Assembly: GCA_021200475.1 (NCBI GenBank)
Contig: JAJQGP010000016.1
Location: 1-34,009, forward strand
From: Lachnospiraceae bacterium
GTDB lineage: Bacteria > Bacillota > Clostridia > Lachnospirales > Lachnospiraceae
Direction: 5' to 3'
Length of the DNA stretch: 34,009 nt
Part shown: positions 16,221-24,271 of the stretch, piece after piece
How the letters are laid out: each line of letters opens with the position of its first letter
How positions within the stretch are numbered: position 1 is the stretch's first letter
Translations under genes and position numbers: made by a program
Notes under the pieces: model-generated
Seen by the model: the letters and a program-made list of their open reading frames with translations, nothing else
Told to the model about the DNA's origin: nothing
Database searches by the model: none

Positions 16221-16249
16221 TTGTGGAATGAAAGCAAAGGTGATAGAAT
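16221..16249 (+). promoter_or_regulatory. candidate promoter for the hydratase gene
   Basis: TTGTGG (16221-16226), a 17-base spacer, TAGAAT (16244-16249). This leaves a leader of about 150 bases. The 382-base gap between the divergent GGDEF and hydratase genes holds only these two promoters, a small hairpin and the leaders. Confidence 0.45.
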
Positions 16250-16405
16250 GTGGCTTGTCGGATCCTTTCTCCGAAGGAAACAGGTCTGAACGTTTCCAGA
16301 GGGGAATCATTATCTGGCAGAACGGGGATCCGGACTGAGAACCGGTCGGCGCAGACAGATTTTGCTGGCGGGCGCAACCACCACAGAGAAGAAAGGCGGG
16401 AGATT

Positions 16406-18802
16406 ATGATTCAATTATTCGAAAATGGAGCATGGCTGATCCACGGCACCGAGATCGTGGCGGAAGAGGACAGGGAGAAGGTTCAGGCTGTCTGTGGAAA
16501 GCAGCCGGACAAAGAGGAAGACCGGAAGGGCACTATTGCCTATTCGATTCTGAAAGCGCACAATACTTCGGACGATATGTCGCATCTGAAGATTCGTTTT
16601 GACGCGATGACTTCTCATGATATCACATTTGTCGGCATTATCCAGACCGCAAAAGCCTCCGGCATGGAAAAATTTCCGATTCCATATGTTCTGACGAACT
16701 GTCATAATTCTCTGTGCGCAGTCGGAGGCACGATTAATGAGGATGATCATGTGTTCGGCCTCTCTGCGGCGAAAAAATACGGCGGAATCTATGTACCGCC
16801 TCATCTTGCAGTCATTCACCAGTATATGCGCGAGACGATGGCCGGCTGCGGGAAAATGATTCTTGGCTCTGATTCACACACACGTTACGGTGCGATCGGC
16901 ACGATGGCAGTCGGTGAGGGCGGCGGCGAGCTGGTAAAACAGCTGCTGCGCGATACCTATGATGTTGCTTATCCGGGCGTGGTAGCGATTTATCTTGACG
17001 GACAGCCGAATCCAGGCGTTGGTCCTCAGGATATTGCGCTGGCGATTATTGGAGCGGTATTTAAAAATGGATATGTAAAGAATAAAGTGATGGAGTTTGT
17101 AGGCCCTGGAGTTGCGTCCATGACAACCGATTACCGCAATGGCATTGACGTCATGACAACGGAGACGACCTGTCTTTCCTCGATCTGGAGGACTGATGAA
17201 GATACAAGAGCCTATCTGACACAGCATGGACGCGGGGAGGAATACCGCGAGCTGAATCCGGCGGATGTTGCGTATTACGATGGCCTGGTTTATGTGGATT
17301 TAAGCACCGTTAAGCCGATGATCGCGCTTCCATTCCATCCGAGCAATGCGTACGAGATCGACGAGTTCCTTGCAAATCCGGGAGACATCCTGCGTGAGGT
17401 GGAGAAGAGTGCGGCAGCGCTTACAGAGAATACAACCGTGGATTTCCACCTGACGGATAAGGTTGTGGATGGAAAGGTTCATGTGGAGCAGGGCATTATC
17501 GCGGGCTGCGCAGGCGGCGGCTACTCGAATCTGATGCAGGCTGCGCAGATTCTGAAGGGCAGAAGCATTGGAAATGGCGCGTTTACGCTGGCGGTTTACC
17601 CGTCTTCTCAGCCGGTATTTATGGACCTGGTGCAGAAGGGGGCGATTTCAACGCTGATGGCTGCAGGCTCGACGGTTAAGACCGCATTTTGCGGACCATG
17701 CTTTGGCGCAGGCGATACCCCGGCGAACAATTGCCTGAGCATTCGCCATGCTACCCGGAATTTCCCAAACCGTGAAGGTTCTAAGCCGGGTGTGGGTCAG
17801 CTTTCCGCTGTTGCTCTGATGGATGCGCGTTCGATTGCGGCGACGGCTGCAAACGGCGGTGTGCTTACTTCGGCGGAGCAGTTCGCGGAAGAGCTGTACG
17901 AAGAAGGACGTCTGGCGGCCCAGAACGGAAAAACAGGGGTTCTGCCGGAGTACCATTATGACGACAGTGCTTACCGCGTACGGGTATACCAGGGATTCCA
18001 GAAGGCAGAGCCGGATGCAGAGCTTGTCTATGGCCCGAATATCAAGGACTGGCCGGAGATGGAAGCGCTGTCAGACCATATTCTGCTGCGCGTATGTTCT
18101 AAGATTATGGATAAGGTGACGACGACGGATGAGCTGATTCCTTCCGGCGAGACGTCCTCCTACCGCTCGAATCCGCTCGGCCTGGCGGAGTTTGCTCTCT
18201 CCCGGCGCGATCCGGCGTATGTGGGAAAGGCAAAGGAAACAGACCGGCTTGAACGGACACGCCTTACAGCAAATATGGAGGAGGCGATGGCTCTGGATGC
18301 TTCTCTTGCGGCGACGATTGCGCAGGTTCAGTCAGTGAATCCGGATGTGGATCCGGCCGACATCGAGATCGGCAGCGTGATTTACTGTGTGAAACCGGGG
18401 GATGGTTCCGCACGGGAGCAGGCGGCGAGCTGCCAGAGAGTGCTTGGCGGACTTGCGAATATCTGCAGTGAATACGCTACAAAGCGTTACCGTTCCAACG
18501 TGATGAACTGGGGGATGCTGCCGTTCCAGATGAAAGAGGAGCCGTGCTTTGAGGTCGGCGATTACATCTATGTGCCGGATGTAAAAGCGGCTCTTGATGG
18601 AGACCGCAAGGATATTAAGGCATATGTGATCCGTCAGGAAGAGATTTCCGGGGAAGCTTCCGCGAAGACCTGTGGAGAAAAGACCGGGAGTGTAAATGAG
18701 ATTTCTCTCTACATCACAGATATGACAGAAAATGAGATCGAGATCGTCAAAGCAGGCTGTCTGATCAATTTTAATCGGAATCGTATGAAAGCAAACGACT
18801 AA
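16406..18802 (+). CDS. aconitase-superfamily hydratase ([4Fe-4S])
   Basis: Aconitase-fold hydro-lyase of 798 residues. The three iron-sulphur ligands are visible: Cys368 ([11 protein letters not shown]) and Cys429/Cys432 (FCGPCFGAG). The substrate-site segment [13 protein letters not shown] follows, and the C-terminal swivel part carries [13 protein letters not shown] and [13 protein letters not shown]. Spacing and domain order fit the superfamily, but the first ligand context differs from the SCTNS of true aconitases and IPM isomerases. It resembles the uncharacterised hydratase branch (E. coli YbhJ-like), so the substrate is unknown. Start ATG 16406 follows AGAAAGGCGGGAG; the frame is open upstream to 16250, but that is leader. 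No citrate synthase or isocitrate dehydrogenase is adjacent. Transcription may stop at the repeat at 18814-18871. Confidence 0.85.
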   Translation: MIQLFENGAWLIHGTEIVAEEDREKVQAVCGKQPDKEEDRKGTIAYSILKAHNTSDDMSHLKIRFDAMTSHDITFVGIIQTAKASGMEKFPIPYVLTNCHNSLCAVGGTINEDDHVFGLSAAKKYGGIYVPPHLAVIHQYMRETMAGCGKMILGSDSHTRYGAIGTMAVGEGGGELVKQLLRDTYDVAYPGVVAIYLDGQPNPGVGPQDIALAIIGAVFKNGYVKNKVMEFVGPGVASMTTDYRNGIDVMTTETTCLSSIWRTDEDTRAYLTQHGRGEEYRELNPADVAYYDGLVYVDLSTVKPMIALPFHPSNAYEIDEFLANPGDILREVEKSAAALTENTTVDFHLTDKVVDGKVHVEQGIIAGCAGGGYSNLMQAAQILKGRSIGNGAFTLAVYPSSQPVFMDLVQKGAISTLMAAGSTVKTAFCGPCFGAGDTPANNCLSIRHATRNFPNREGSKPGVGQLSAVALMDARSIAATAANGGVLTSAEQFAEELYEEGRLAAQNGKTGVLPEYHYDDSAYRVRVYQGFQKAEPDAELVYGPNIKDWPEMEALSDHILLRVCSKIMDKVTTTDELIPSGETSSYRSNPLGLAEFALSRRDPAYVGKAKETDRLERTRLTANMEEAMALDASLAATIAQVQSVNPDVDPADIEIGSVIYCVKPGDGSAREQAASCQRVLGGLANICSEYATKRYRSNVMNWGMLPFQMKEEPCFEVGDYIYVPDVKAALDGDRKDIKAYVIRQEEISGEASAKTCGEKTGSVNEISLYITDMTENEIEIVKAGCLINFNRNRMKAND

Positions 18803-18806
18803 AAAT

Positions 18807-18877
18807 CGTTTTTGTAACAGTTCAGACCGAAGCGAAGCGTAGACCTGCGGTCTGCTGTTCTGAATAGTTACGTTTTT
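18807..18877. repeat. GTAAC-family palindromic repeat, copy B, followed by T-run
   Basis: GTAACAGTTCAGA (18814-18826) pairs with TCTGAATAGTTAC (18859-18871) around an inner GACC/GGTC stem. It is flanked by CGTTTTT at 18807-18813, repeated at 18871-18877 (the C shared with the element end), a probable 6-7 base target duplication. The core is nearly identical to the right half of copy A; copy B looks like an internally deleted form. The downstream GTTTTTT makes it resemble an intrinsic terminator for the hydratase gene. Confidence 0.7.
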
Positions 18878-18904
18878 TATAAATTACAGAGAGGAAACAG
18901 GAAC

Positions 18905-20686
18905 ATGCAGGGAAGAACACATAATTGCGGAGAATTAAGACTGAGTGATGCCGGCGCACAGGTGAAGCTGGTCGGCTGGTTTGAGAATCTCCGTAAGGTA
19001 AGTAAAAATTTGGGATTTCTGATTTTGAGAGATTTTTACGGGACTACGCAGGTAGTGGTGGAAACGGAAGAAATCATGGAGCAGCTTTCGGCTCTGAATT
19101 ATGAGTCGACGATTTCAGTGGAAGGCACTGTCCGTGAGCGCAGCAGCAAAAATGAGAAGCTTCCGACCGGTGAAATTGAAGTAGTTCCGGCGAAAATAGA
19201 ACTGCTTGGCAGATGCCAGTACAATGAGCTGCCGTTTCAGATCAATCATTCCAAAGAGGCAGATGAGAACCTCCGCCTGAAATACCGCTATCTGGATCTG
19301 CGAAATCCGGCGGTGAAGGAAAAGATTGTGCTCAGAAGCAAAATTGTGGCTGATCTGCGCGCCAGTATGATCGCGCATGATTTTATGGAAATTACGACGC
19401 CGATTCTGACCTGCTCTTCCCCGGAGGGCGCGCGGGATTATCTGGTGCCGTCCAGAAATCATCCGGGCAAGTTTTACGCACTGCCGCAGGCTCCGCAGCA
19501 GTTCAAACAGCTTTTGATGGCATCCGGCTTTGACCGCTATTTCCAGATCGCGCCGTGCTTCCGTGACGAGGATGCGCGTGCGGATCGCTCTCCGGGAGAA
19601 TTCTATCAGCTGGATATGGAGATGGCGTTTGCGGACCAGGAGGATGTATTTGCGGTACTGGAAGATGTGCTGCCGCCGATTTTTTCCCGCTACGGCATTT
19701 ACCAGAAGGCATCCAGACCGCCATTCAAACGGATCGCGTATCTGGATGCCATGGAGCGGTATGGCACGGATAAGCCGGATTTAAGAATTCATCTGGAAGT
19801 ACAGGACGCGACGGAGGTACTTGCGGACTGTGGCTTTGGACCGTTTGCCGGACAGATTGTAAAGGCAGTTGTGGCTTCCGATTTCACTGGCACCAGAAAG
19901 GTGATTGACAAGCTGTGTGCAGATGCGGAGGTACAAAGCGGACAGAAGGCGTACTGGTTCCGTCTTGACGAGCAGGGCGAGCTGGTCGGCGGCATCTCGA
20001 AATTTGTAAAAGAGCGGAAGGATGAGGTGGCAAAGGCACTCGGATTGAAGCCTGGTGATTTTGTGGCACTGGCCGCGGGCAGCCGCGGAGCCGCCCAGAA
20101 GGGTGCCGGTGTTCTGCTGAAGCTGATTGGAACTCGCTTTGAGGGTTATATGGATAAGGAAAGCTATGAATTCTGCTGGATTGTCGACTTTCCAATGTAC
20201 GAGATTGGCGAAGAATCCGGCGCACTGGAATTCTGCCATAATCCGTTTTCCATGCCGCAGGGCGGCTTAAAAGCACTGGAGGAAGCGGCAGAGAATCAGG
20301 AGAAGGCACTTGAAATTCTGGCGTACCAGTATGACCTGGTCTGCAATGGTGTGGAGCTGTCCTCTGGTGCGGTTCGGAATCACGACCCGGAGATCATGAT
20401 CAAGGCATTCAATATTGTCGGACTTGGCGAAGAAGATGTAAAAGCGAAATTCCCGGCCATGTATCACGCATTTTGCTATGGAGCTCCGCCACATGCGGGG
20501 ATTGCTCCGGGCGTAGACCGTATGGTAATGCTGATTGCCGGTGAAGAGAGTATCCGGGAGATTATTCCATTCCCGATGAATAAGAACGCGCAGGATGTGA
20601 TGATGGGCGCTCCGGCAGAGGTAGAAGAGAAGCAGCTGCGGGATGTGCACATCCGGATCGTGAAGGAGGAAAAGGAAGCGAAGTAG
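18905..20686 (+). CDS. aspS: aspartyl-tRNA synthetase
   Basis: Class II synthetase charging tRNA-Asp. The 593 residues have an N-terminal OB anticodon-binding fold (1-105, VKLVGWFENLRKVSKNLGFLILRD). The catalytic core has motif 2 (FRDEDARADRSPGEFYQLD) and motif 3 (GIAPGVDRMVMLIAGEESIREI). The bacterial-type GAD insertion lies between (about 280-410). The long bacterial form ending in the PFPMNKNAQDVMMGAP segment is complete. ATG 18905 follows GAGAGGAAACAGGAAC. The leader of about 30 bases after repeat B has no T-box. A terminator follows at 20747. Confidence 0.97.
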   Translation: MQGRTHNCGELRLSDAGAQVKLVGWFENLRKVSKNLGFLILRDFYGTTQVVVETEEIMEQLSALNYESTISVEGTVRERSSKNEKLPTGEIEVVPAKIELLGRCQYNELPFQINHSKEADENLRLKYRYLDLRNPAVKEKIVLRSKIVADLRASMIAHDFMEITTPILTCSSPEGARDYLVPSRNHPGKFYALPQAPQQFKQLLMASGFDRYFQIAPCFRDEDARADRSPGEFYQLDMEMAFADQEDVFAVLEDVLPPIFSRYGIYQKASRPPFKRIAYLDAMERYGTDKPDLRIHLEVQDATEVLADCGFGPFAGQIVKAVVASDFTGTRKVIDKLCADAEVQSGQKAYWFRLDEQGELVGGISKFVKERKDEVAKALGLKPGDFVALAAGSRGAAQKGAGVLLKLIGTRFEGYMDKESYEFCWIVDFPMYEIGEESGALEFCHNPFSMPQGGLKALEEAAENQEKALEILAYQYDLVCNGVELSSGAVRNHDPEIMIKAFNIVGLGEEDVKAKFPAMYHAFCYGAPPHAGIAPGVDRMVMLIAGEESIREIIPFPMNKNAQDVMMGAPAEVEEKQLRDVHIRIVKEEKEAK

Positions 20687-20746
20687 AGAGCAGACCGTTG
20701 CCAGCGCACGTAAGGAAAAGAGTCACTAAAATCACGTATCACAAAG

Positions 20747-20781
20747 ATACCCGGAAAGGAGCTTGTCTCCATTCCGGGTAT
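20747..20781. terminator. hairpin between the convergent aspS and OmpA-like genes
   Basis: ATACCCGGAA (20747-20756) pairs with TTCCGGGTAT (20772-20781), with an inner GGAG/CTCC stem. The following T content is modest on the plus strand. Being symmetrical, it may serve both convergent genes. Confidence 0.6.
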
Positions 20782-20823
20782 TATAATTCATTTATTCTAC
20801 CTGAATGATATCCTCATCACGGC

Positions 20824-21010
20824 TGGCTTCATTACTGTTCACACCCCGACCACGCACTTGCTGCGTGGTCAGGGGCGAAAACGTAGAGACAGCAAGCATC
20901 TGGCCCATCGCGAAGCGATTTTAGTTGGCCAGATGCCGTTATAGGTCACACCTGTAGATATTTAAATAACGTAAATCTGGTTAGGGTGTGACCTGTAACG
21001 TGGCTTCATT
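20824..21010. mobile_element. small palindromic insertion element with 10-base target duplication
   Basis: TGGCTTCATT occurs at 20824-20833 and again at 21001-21010. The intervening 167 bases have inverted ends (TTACTGTTCACACCC at the left, GGGTGTGACCTGTAAC at the right). Inside are hairpin CCCCGACCACGCA/TGCGTGGTCAGGGG (20844-20875) and hairpin GCATCTGGCC/GGCCAGATGC (20896-20936) with an inner ATCGC/GCGAT. It has no coding capacity. Its right end encodes the last six residues and stop of the OmpA-like protein, and the old reading frame continues on the far side of the element. Ends share TAC-x-GTTCA with the GTAAC family; common origin is possible but not shown. Confidence 0.8.
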
Positions 21011-22102
21011 TCCGGCAACGTCTTCCCCGGAACTGCCATTTTCTGAGGCATCCGTTTCCTCCGCAGCAGAGGCCGCATCGGTTTCTTCCGTCTCTGTGGC
21101 TGCGGCTGATTCATCCAGAATTTCCTTTAACTCATTGATCATATCCTCGTCCTTGAGGCTGAATTTGATCTCAACCCGGCGGGAGGCGTCTGCGTCAATC
21201 GAGCCGTCCTCGGCGTAGACCGGATCCGCCCAGGAGTGTCCGTTGACGGAGAGCTTTTCTTCCAGCTTTTCCAGATCGGAGGAGGAGATGGTGCCCAGCT
21301 CGAGCAGATAGGCGGCTACCGCGAAAGCTCTCGATTGGGAAAGCTGAAGGTTCGAATAATAGGTGCCGGTCGTATCCGTATATCCATCAATCCGGATTTC
21401 TGCGAGGTAGTCATAATATTCATCTGACATCAGCACAGAACAGTAGATAGGAAGAATCTGCCCGAGCAATGTCTGCCCTTCTTCTGTCAGCGTGTATTCA
21501 TTAAAACCGAACAGGACGCTCGAATCCAGGACAATGGAGCCATCGGATTCATCAATTGTGACAATCAGGTCCTGCGCATCAAATTCTTCCTTCAGGGCAG
21601 CGATCAGATCGGCCTTGACACCGATAATCTGTTCAATTTTCAGCTGCTGTTCTTCCAGGGCGGCCTGTTGGGAAGAAACGAGAGCGCTTTGCGCATCGAG
21701 TTCGGCCTGCTGGGAGGCAACCAGTGCCTGCTGTTCCTCCAGCTCGGCCTCCTGCTGGGCAAGCAGTGCGCTCTGCGCATCGAGACTTTCCTGCTGAGAA
21801 GCGACGAGCGCACTCTGTTCGTCGAGATCGGTCTGCTGCGATGCCAGGAGCGCAGCCTGTTCATCCAGCTCAGATTCCTGTTCATTTAACAATGCCTGCT
21901 GCTCCTCTAACTGAGATTGCAGCAGACTGGTGGTTTCCGCGTGAGCGGACTCTTCCGCGAGACGTTCCTGATAATTCTTTTGCGCCTGCATGAAAGAGAT
22001 GCACATAACCAGCACAAAGAGCAGTAAAAGTCCGGCCATCATGTCGGAATAGGAACGCCAGACGTTATGCCCCTCATAATTTTTTTTCCGTTTTCCCCGC
22101 AT
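20981..22102 (-). CDS. MotB/ZorB-like membrane protein with coiled-coil stalk and OmpA domain
   Basis: Predicted peptidoglycan-anchoring partner of a proton-driven motor. The 373 residues start with a short basic cytoplasmic end and one membrane helix, preceded by WRSYSDMMAGLLLLFVLVM; Asp20 is at the position of the proton-carrying Asp of MotB. Residues 45-165 are a Gln/Glu/Ala-rich coiled coil built of 14-residue repeats (ALLASQQTDLDEQS, ALVASQQESLDAQS and similar). Residues 185-320 are an OmpA-like domain (IDGYTDTTG, LSQSRAFAVAAYL, DASRRVEIKF). The Asp/Glu-rich tail ends in TLQVTP, encoded by an inserted element; the ancestral tail is readable beyond it. It starts 6 bases after the channel gene with AGAGGTGA as ribosome site, so the pair is one operon. 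No flagellar genes or ZorC/D/E are near. Confidence 0.88.
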   Translation of the reverse strand: MRGKRKKNYEGHNVWRSYSDMMAGLLLLFVLVMCISFMQAQKNYQERLAEESAHAETTSLLQSQLEEQQALLNEQESELDEQAALLASQQTDLDEQSALVASQQESLDAQSALLAQQEAELEEQQALVASQQAELDAQSALVSSQQAALEEQQLKIEQIIGVKADLIAALKEEFDAQDLIVTIDESDGSIVLDSSVLFGFNEYTLTEEGQTLLGQILPIYCSVLMSDEYYDYLAEIRIDGYTDTTGTYYSNLQLSQSRAFAVAAYLLELGTISSSDLEKLEEKLSVNGHSWADPVYAEDGSIDADASRRVEIKFSLKDEDMINELKEILDESAAATETEETDAASAAEETDASENGSSGEDVAGNEATLQVTP

Positions 22103-22108
22103 GCCTTA

Positions 22109-23563
22109 TCACCTCTTATTTTTCCGGCGGAACAGGACGGGCTCGGCGGTCTGCTTTTCAAGCTGGTTCAGCTTCTTCATGATCTCCTGCAAAAGCTGCT
22201 CCGACTCTTCCGGATTTCCGGACAGATCCTGTGAGAGCGCCTGCTGTTTGCTGATTTCCTTCAACTGTTCGGACAGGTCGGCGATATCCCTGCGAATCTC
22301 CAGATTGGACTGTACAGGTCCCATTTTGGAGATTTCATCAGAATATTCCTGAAGCCGGACACTGTTCTCCTCCCAGACATCGGAGTATTTTTCAATCGAC
22401 TGATACATGAAACGAATGTATTCCTGGTAAGTGGCTTTCTGCTCCTCATTGATGCGGAATGCTTCCTGCTGCGCCTGCGTCAGCTTCGAGAGAGTCTGCT
22501 CATTGTACTGCTCGGATTTTTCCAGATGATCCTGCAGATCCGTGAAGGTCTGCTGCAGACGTGCCATGGAGCGGTCCATGAAGTCCATATAGCTTGCCTG
22601 TGTTTTTTCCAGCTGCTGTGCGGACTGACCGATCCGGCGGAAGGAGTCATCCAGATCCGCATGGATATCGTTGATAATCGTTCCACAGATCTGTGCAACG
22701 GATTCTTCCTGTGTCCGTGTAAAGCCTTCTACGATCTGATTGATCGCGTCTGTCATCTGTCCGAAAGCCGGAGTGATAGACAATTCAAAGCTCTTTGTCA
22801 TCTGCTCCACAAAGATCTGCGTCAGGTCATTTGTGAGATCCTCCTGACTCTTTTTCTGCTCCAGGAGACGCGCGGCAGAATCGACCTCATGGCTGGGACG
22901 TACATACAGATAAAACGTATCTGTGAAAAGATCGAGGTTATTTTCCATCTCCGCCAGCTCACTGCGCAGATTAAAGGAAAACGGAAGCGAAAGAGCAAGT
23001 CCGTAGATCGATGTGACAAAAGCCACTTTAATACCGTCAATCAGCGGCGAAACAGAATCGGCCATCTGCTCGTAGCCGGATGGGTCAAAGCTGCGCAGGC
23101 CAAGCACCAGTCCGATAAAGGTACCGAGAATGCCAAGACTTGCAAGAATATCCGGAATTAACTCCAGGATAGAACGATGTACGCAGGTCTCAATCACGTC
23201 TTCATTGATAAAATCACGGATATCACAGGAACCGTCCGGGTGCTTTTTCTCCAGGTCGCGATATTCTGAGTAACATTTATCCAGAAACTCGTTTCCAAAG
23301 AAACCTTCCGGCAGACGCATCTCCTCTTCCGGCGCCAAAGTGCGAATCGTCTCAGCCCCGTGCTTCAGACCTTTGCTGATATTCATGAGACGGAGCAGCC
23401 CGGTAAAAAACGAGGCCAGGATCGCGAGGAGCATCACCGCAAGAAATCCCAGATTGATCGCCAAGGAAGTAACCTCTACATCACGGCTGATATAGGTAAT
23501 AAAAACGCAGATACCGACAGCGAGAGCAGCTGTCAAGACTGAAATGAATCTTCTGGCATACAA
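22109..23563 (-). CDS. MotA/TolQ/ExbB/ZorA-like proton-channel protein with long coiled-coil tail
   Basis: Predicted stator/channel subunit working with the OmpA-like protein. Two membrane helices lie near the N-terminus (about 5-60). The family core is ILGTFIGLVLGLRSF followed by SPLIDGIKVAFVTSIYGLALSLPF. Then comes a cytoplasmic tail of more than 250 residues, rich in Gln and Glu and predicted helical. A tail of this kind is known from ZorA of Zorya defence systems and is absent from MotA. I chose TTG 23563 because AAGGGGGG lies 7 bases upstream and a TATACT -10-like box (23609-23604) would leave no leader for the in-frame ATG at 23593. If that box is not the promoter, the ATG, or an earlier start up to 23635, is possible. 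Function unknown; it may be a defence, envelope or uptake motor. Confidence 0.87.
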   Translation of the reverse strand: MYARRFISVLTAALAVGICVFITYISRDVEVTSLAINLGFLAVMLLAILASFFTGLLRLMNISKGLKHGAETIRTLAPEEEMRLPEGFFGNEFLDKCYSEYRDLEKKHPDGSCDIRDFINEDVIETCVHRSILELIPDILASLGILGTFIGLVLGLRSFDPSGYEQMADSVSPLIDGIKVAFVTSIYGLALSLPFSFNLRSELAEMENNLDLFTDTFYLYVRPSHEVDSAARLLEQKKSQEDLTNDLTQIFVEQMTKSFELSITPAFGQMTDAINQIVEGFTRTQEESVAQICGTIINDIHADLDDSFRRIGQSAQQLEKTQASYMDFMDRSMARLQQTFTDLQDHLEKSEQYNEQTLSKLTQAQQEAFRINEEQKATYQEYIRFMYQSIEKYSDVWEENSVRLQEYSDEISKMGPVQSNLEIRRDIADLSEQLKEISKQQALSQDLSGNPEESEQLLQEIMKKLNQLEKQTAEPVLFRRKNKR

Positions 23564-23693
23564 AAGAACTTCCCCCCTTAAAATTGATAACATTAGTACC
23601 TTCAGTATAAGAAAAAAAGTCGAAAAGTAAAGCAAAGTCCGACAACCTTAAGAAAAAAATACAAAATTAAGGCGGCGGCGCGCAGGCAATCAC

Positions 23694-23722
23694 TTGCATA
23701 TGCGGAAATTGCCGTGTATAAT
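23694..23722 (+). promoter_or_regulatory. sigma-A promoter for the ACT-domain gene
   Basis: TTGCAT (23694-23699), a 17-base spacer, and a perfect TATAAT (23717-23722). Confidence 0.65.
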
Positions 23723-23807
23723 ATGCGCACAGGCGCAAACGAAATATTGACAGCTGAAGCTATCTGCGCCACTTATATATTTACAGATGAGAAAAGGGGA
23801 AGATTGG

Positions 23808-24230
23808 ATGATCAGACAGATTGTAGCGTTTGTGGAAAACAAAAAAGGTGTCATATGGCAGATGACGACGGTTTTGCGGGAGAATCATATTCGCGTCTGC
23901 GGTTTTTCTACGGTTGATTCGCCGGAGTTTGGGATTGTTCGCATGATTGTGAATCAGCCGGATGCGGCGCTTGCGGAATTGACGAAGGCAGGATTTGTCG
24001 TAAAGGAGTGTGAAGTGATTGCCATCGCTATGGAGGCACAGGAGGTGCAGCGCGATATGGAGGCGATTTTACAGGCGGTACAGGATGGAAATGTCAATAT
24101 CAATTATTTCTATTCTTCCTTCGGGAGCAGCGGAGAACAGCCGATTCTGATTCTGAACGCGGAGGAAATGGATGAGACGGAAGAGATGCTTTGCAGTCAT
24201 GGCTTTTCCTGCCTTACGTCGTGCGGTTGA
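23808..24230 (+). CDS. tandem ACT-domain protein
   Basis: Small cytosolic protein of 140 residues with two ACT-type folds. The first is IRQIVAFVENKKGVIWQMTTVLRENHIRVCGFST (1-65); the second begins at about residue 80 (VNINYFYSSFGSSGEQPILIL). ACT domains bind amino acids or other small ligands and usually regulate enzymes. Stand-alone tandem forms like this are common in clostridia and poorly understood. ATG 23808 is preferred over 23787 because AAGGGGAAG lies 6-10 bases before it and ACT proteins start with a short M-x-x-QI strand. It precedes the envelope lipoprotein gene by 41 bases and probably forms an operon with it. Confidence 0.85.
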   Translation: MIRQIVAFVENKKGVIWQMTTVLRENHIRVCGFSTVDSPEFGIVRMIVNQPDAALAELTKAGFVVKECEVIAIAMEAQEVQRDMEAILQAVQDGNVNINYFYSSFGSSGEQPILILNAEEMDETEEMLCSHGFSCLTSCG

Positions 24231-24271
24231 AACTGGTTCAGGGGATATGGAGAGATAAAGGGGAACAGGCA

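Noticed and set aside
18803-18904. T-box leader for aspS
   Set aside because: The gap is only 102 bases and is mostly the GTAAC-family repeat; no T-box core sequence is present.
20981-23563. Complete Zorya defence system
   Set aside because: Only the ZorA/ZorB-like motor proteins are present; no ZorC, ZorD helicase or ZorE nuclease is encoded next to them.
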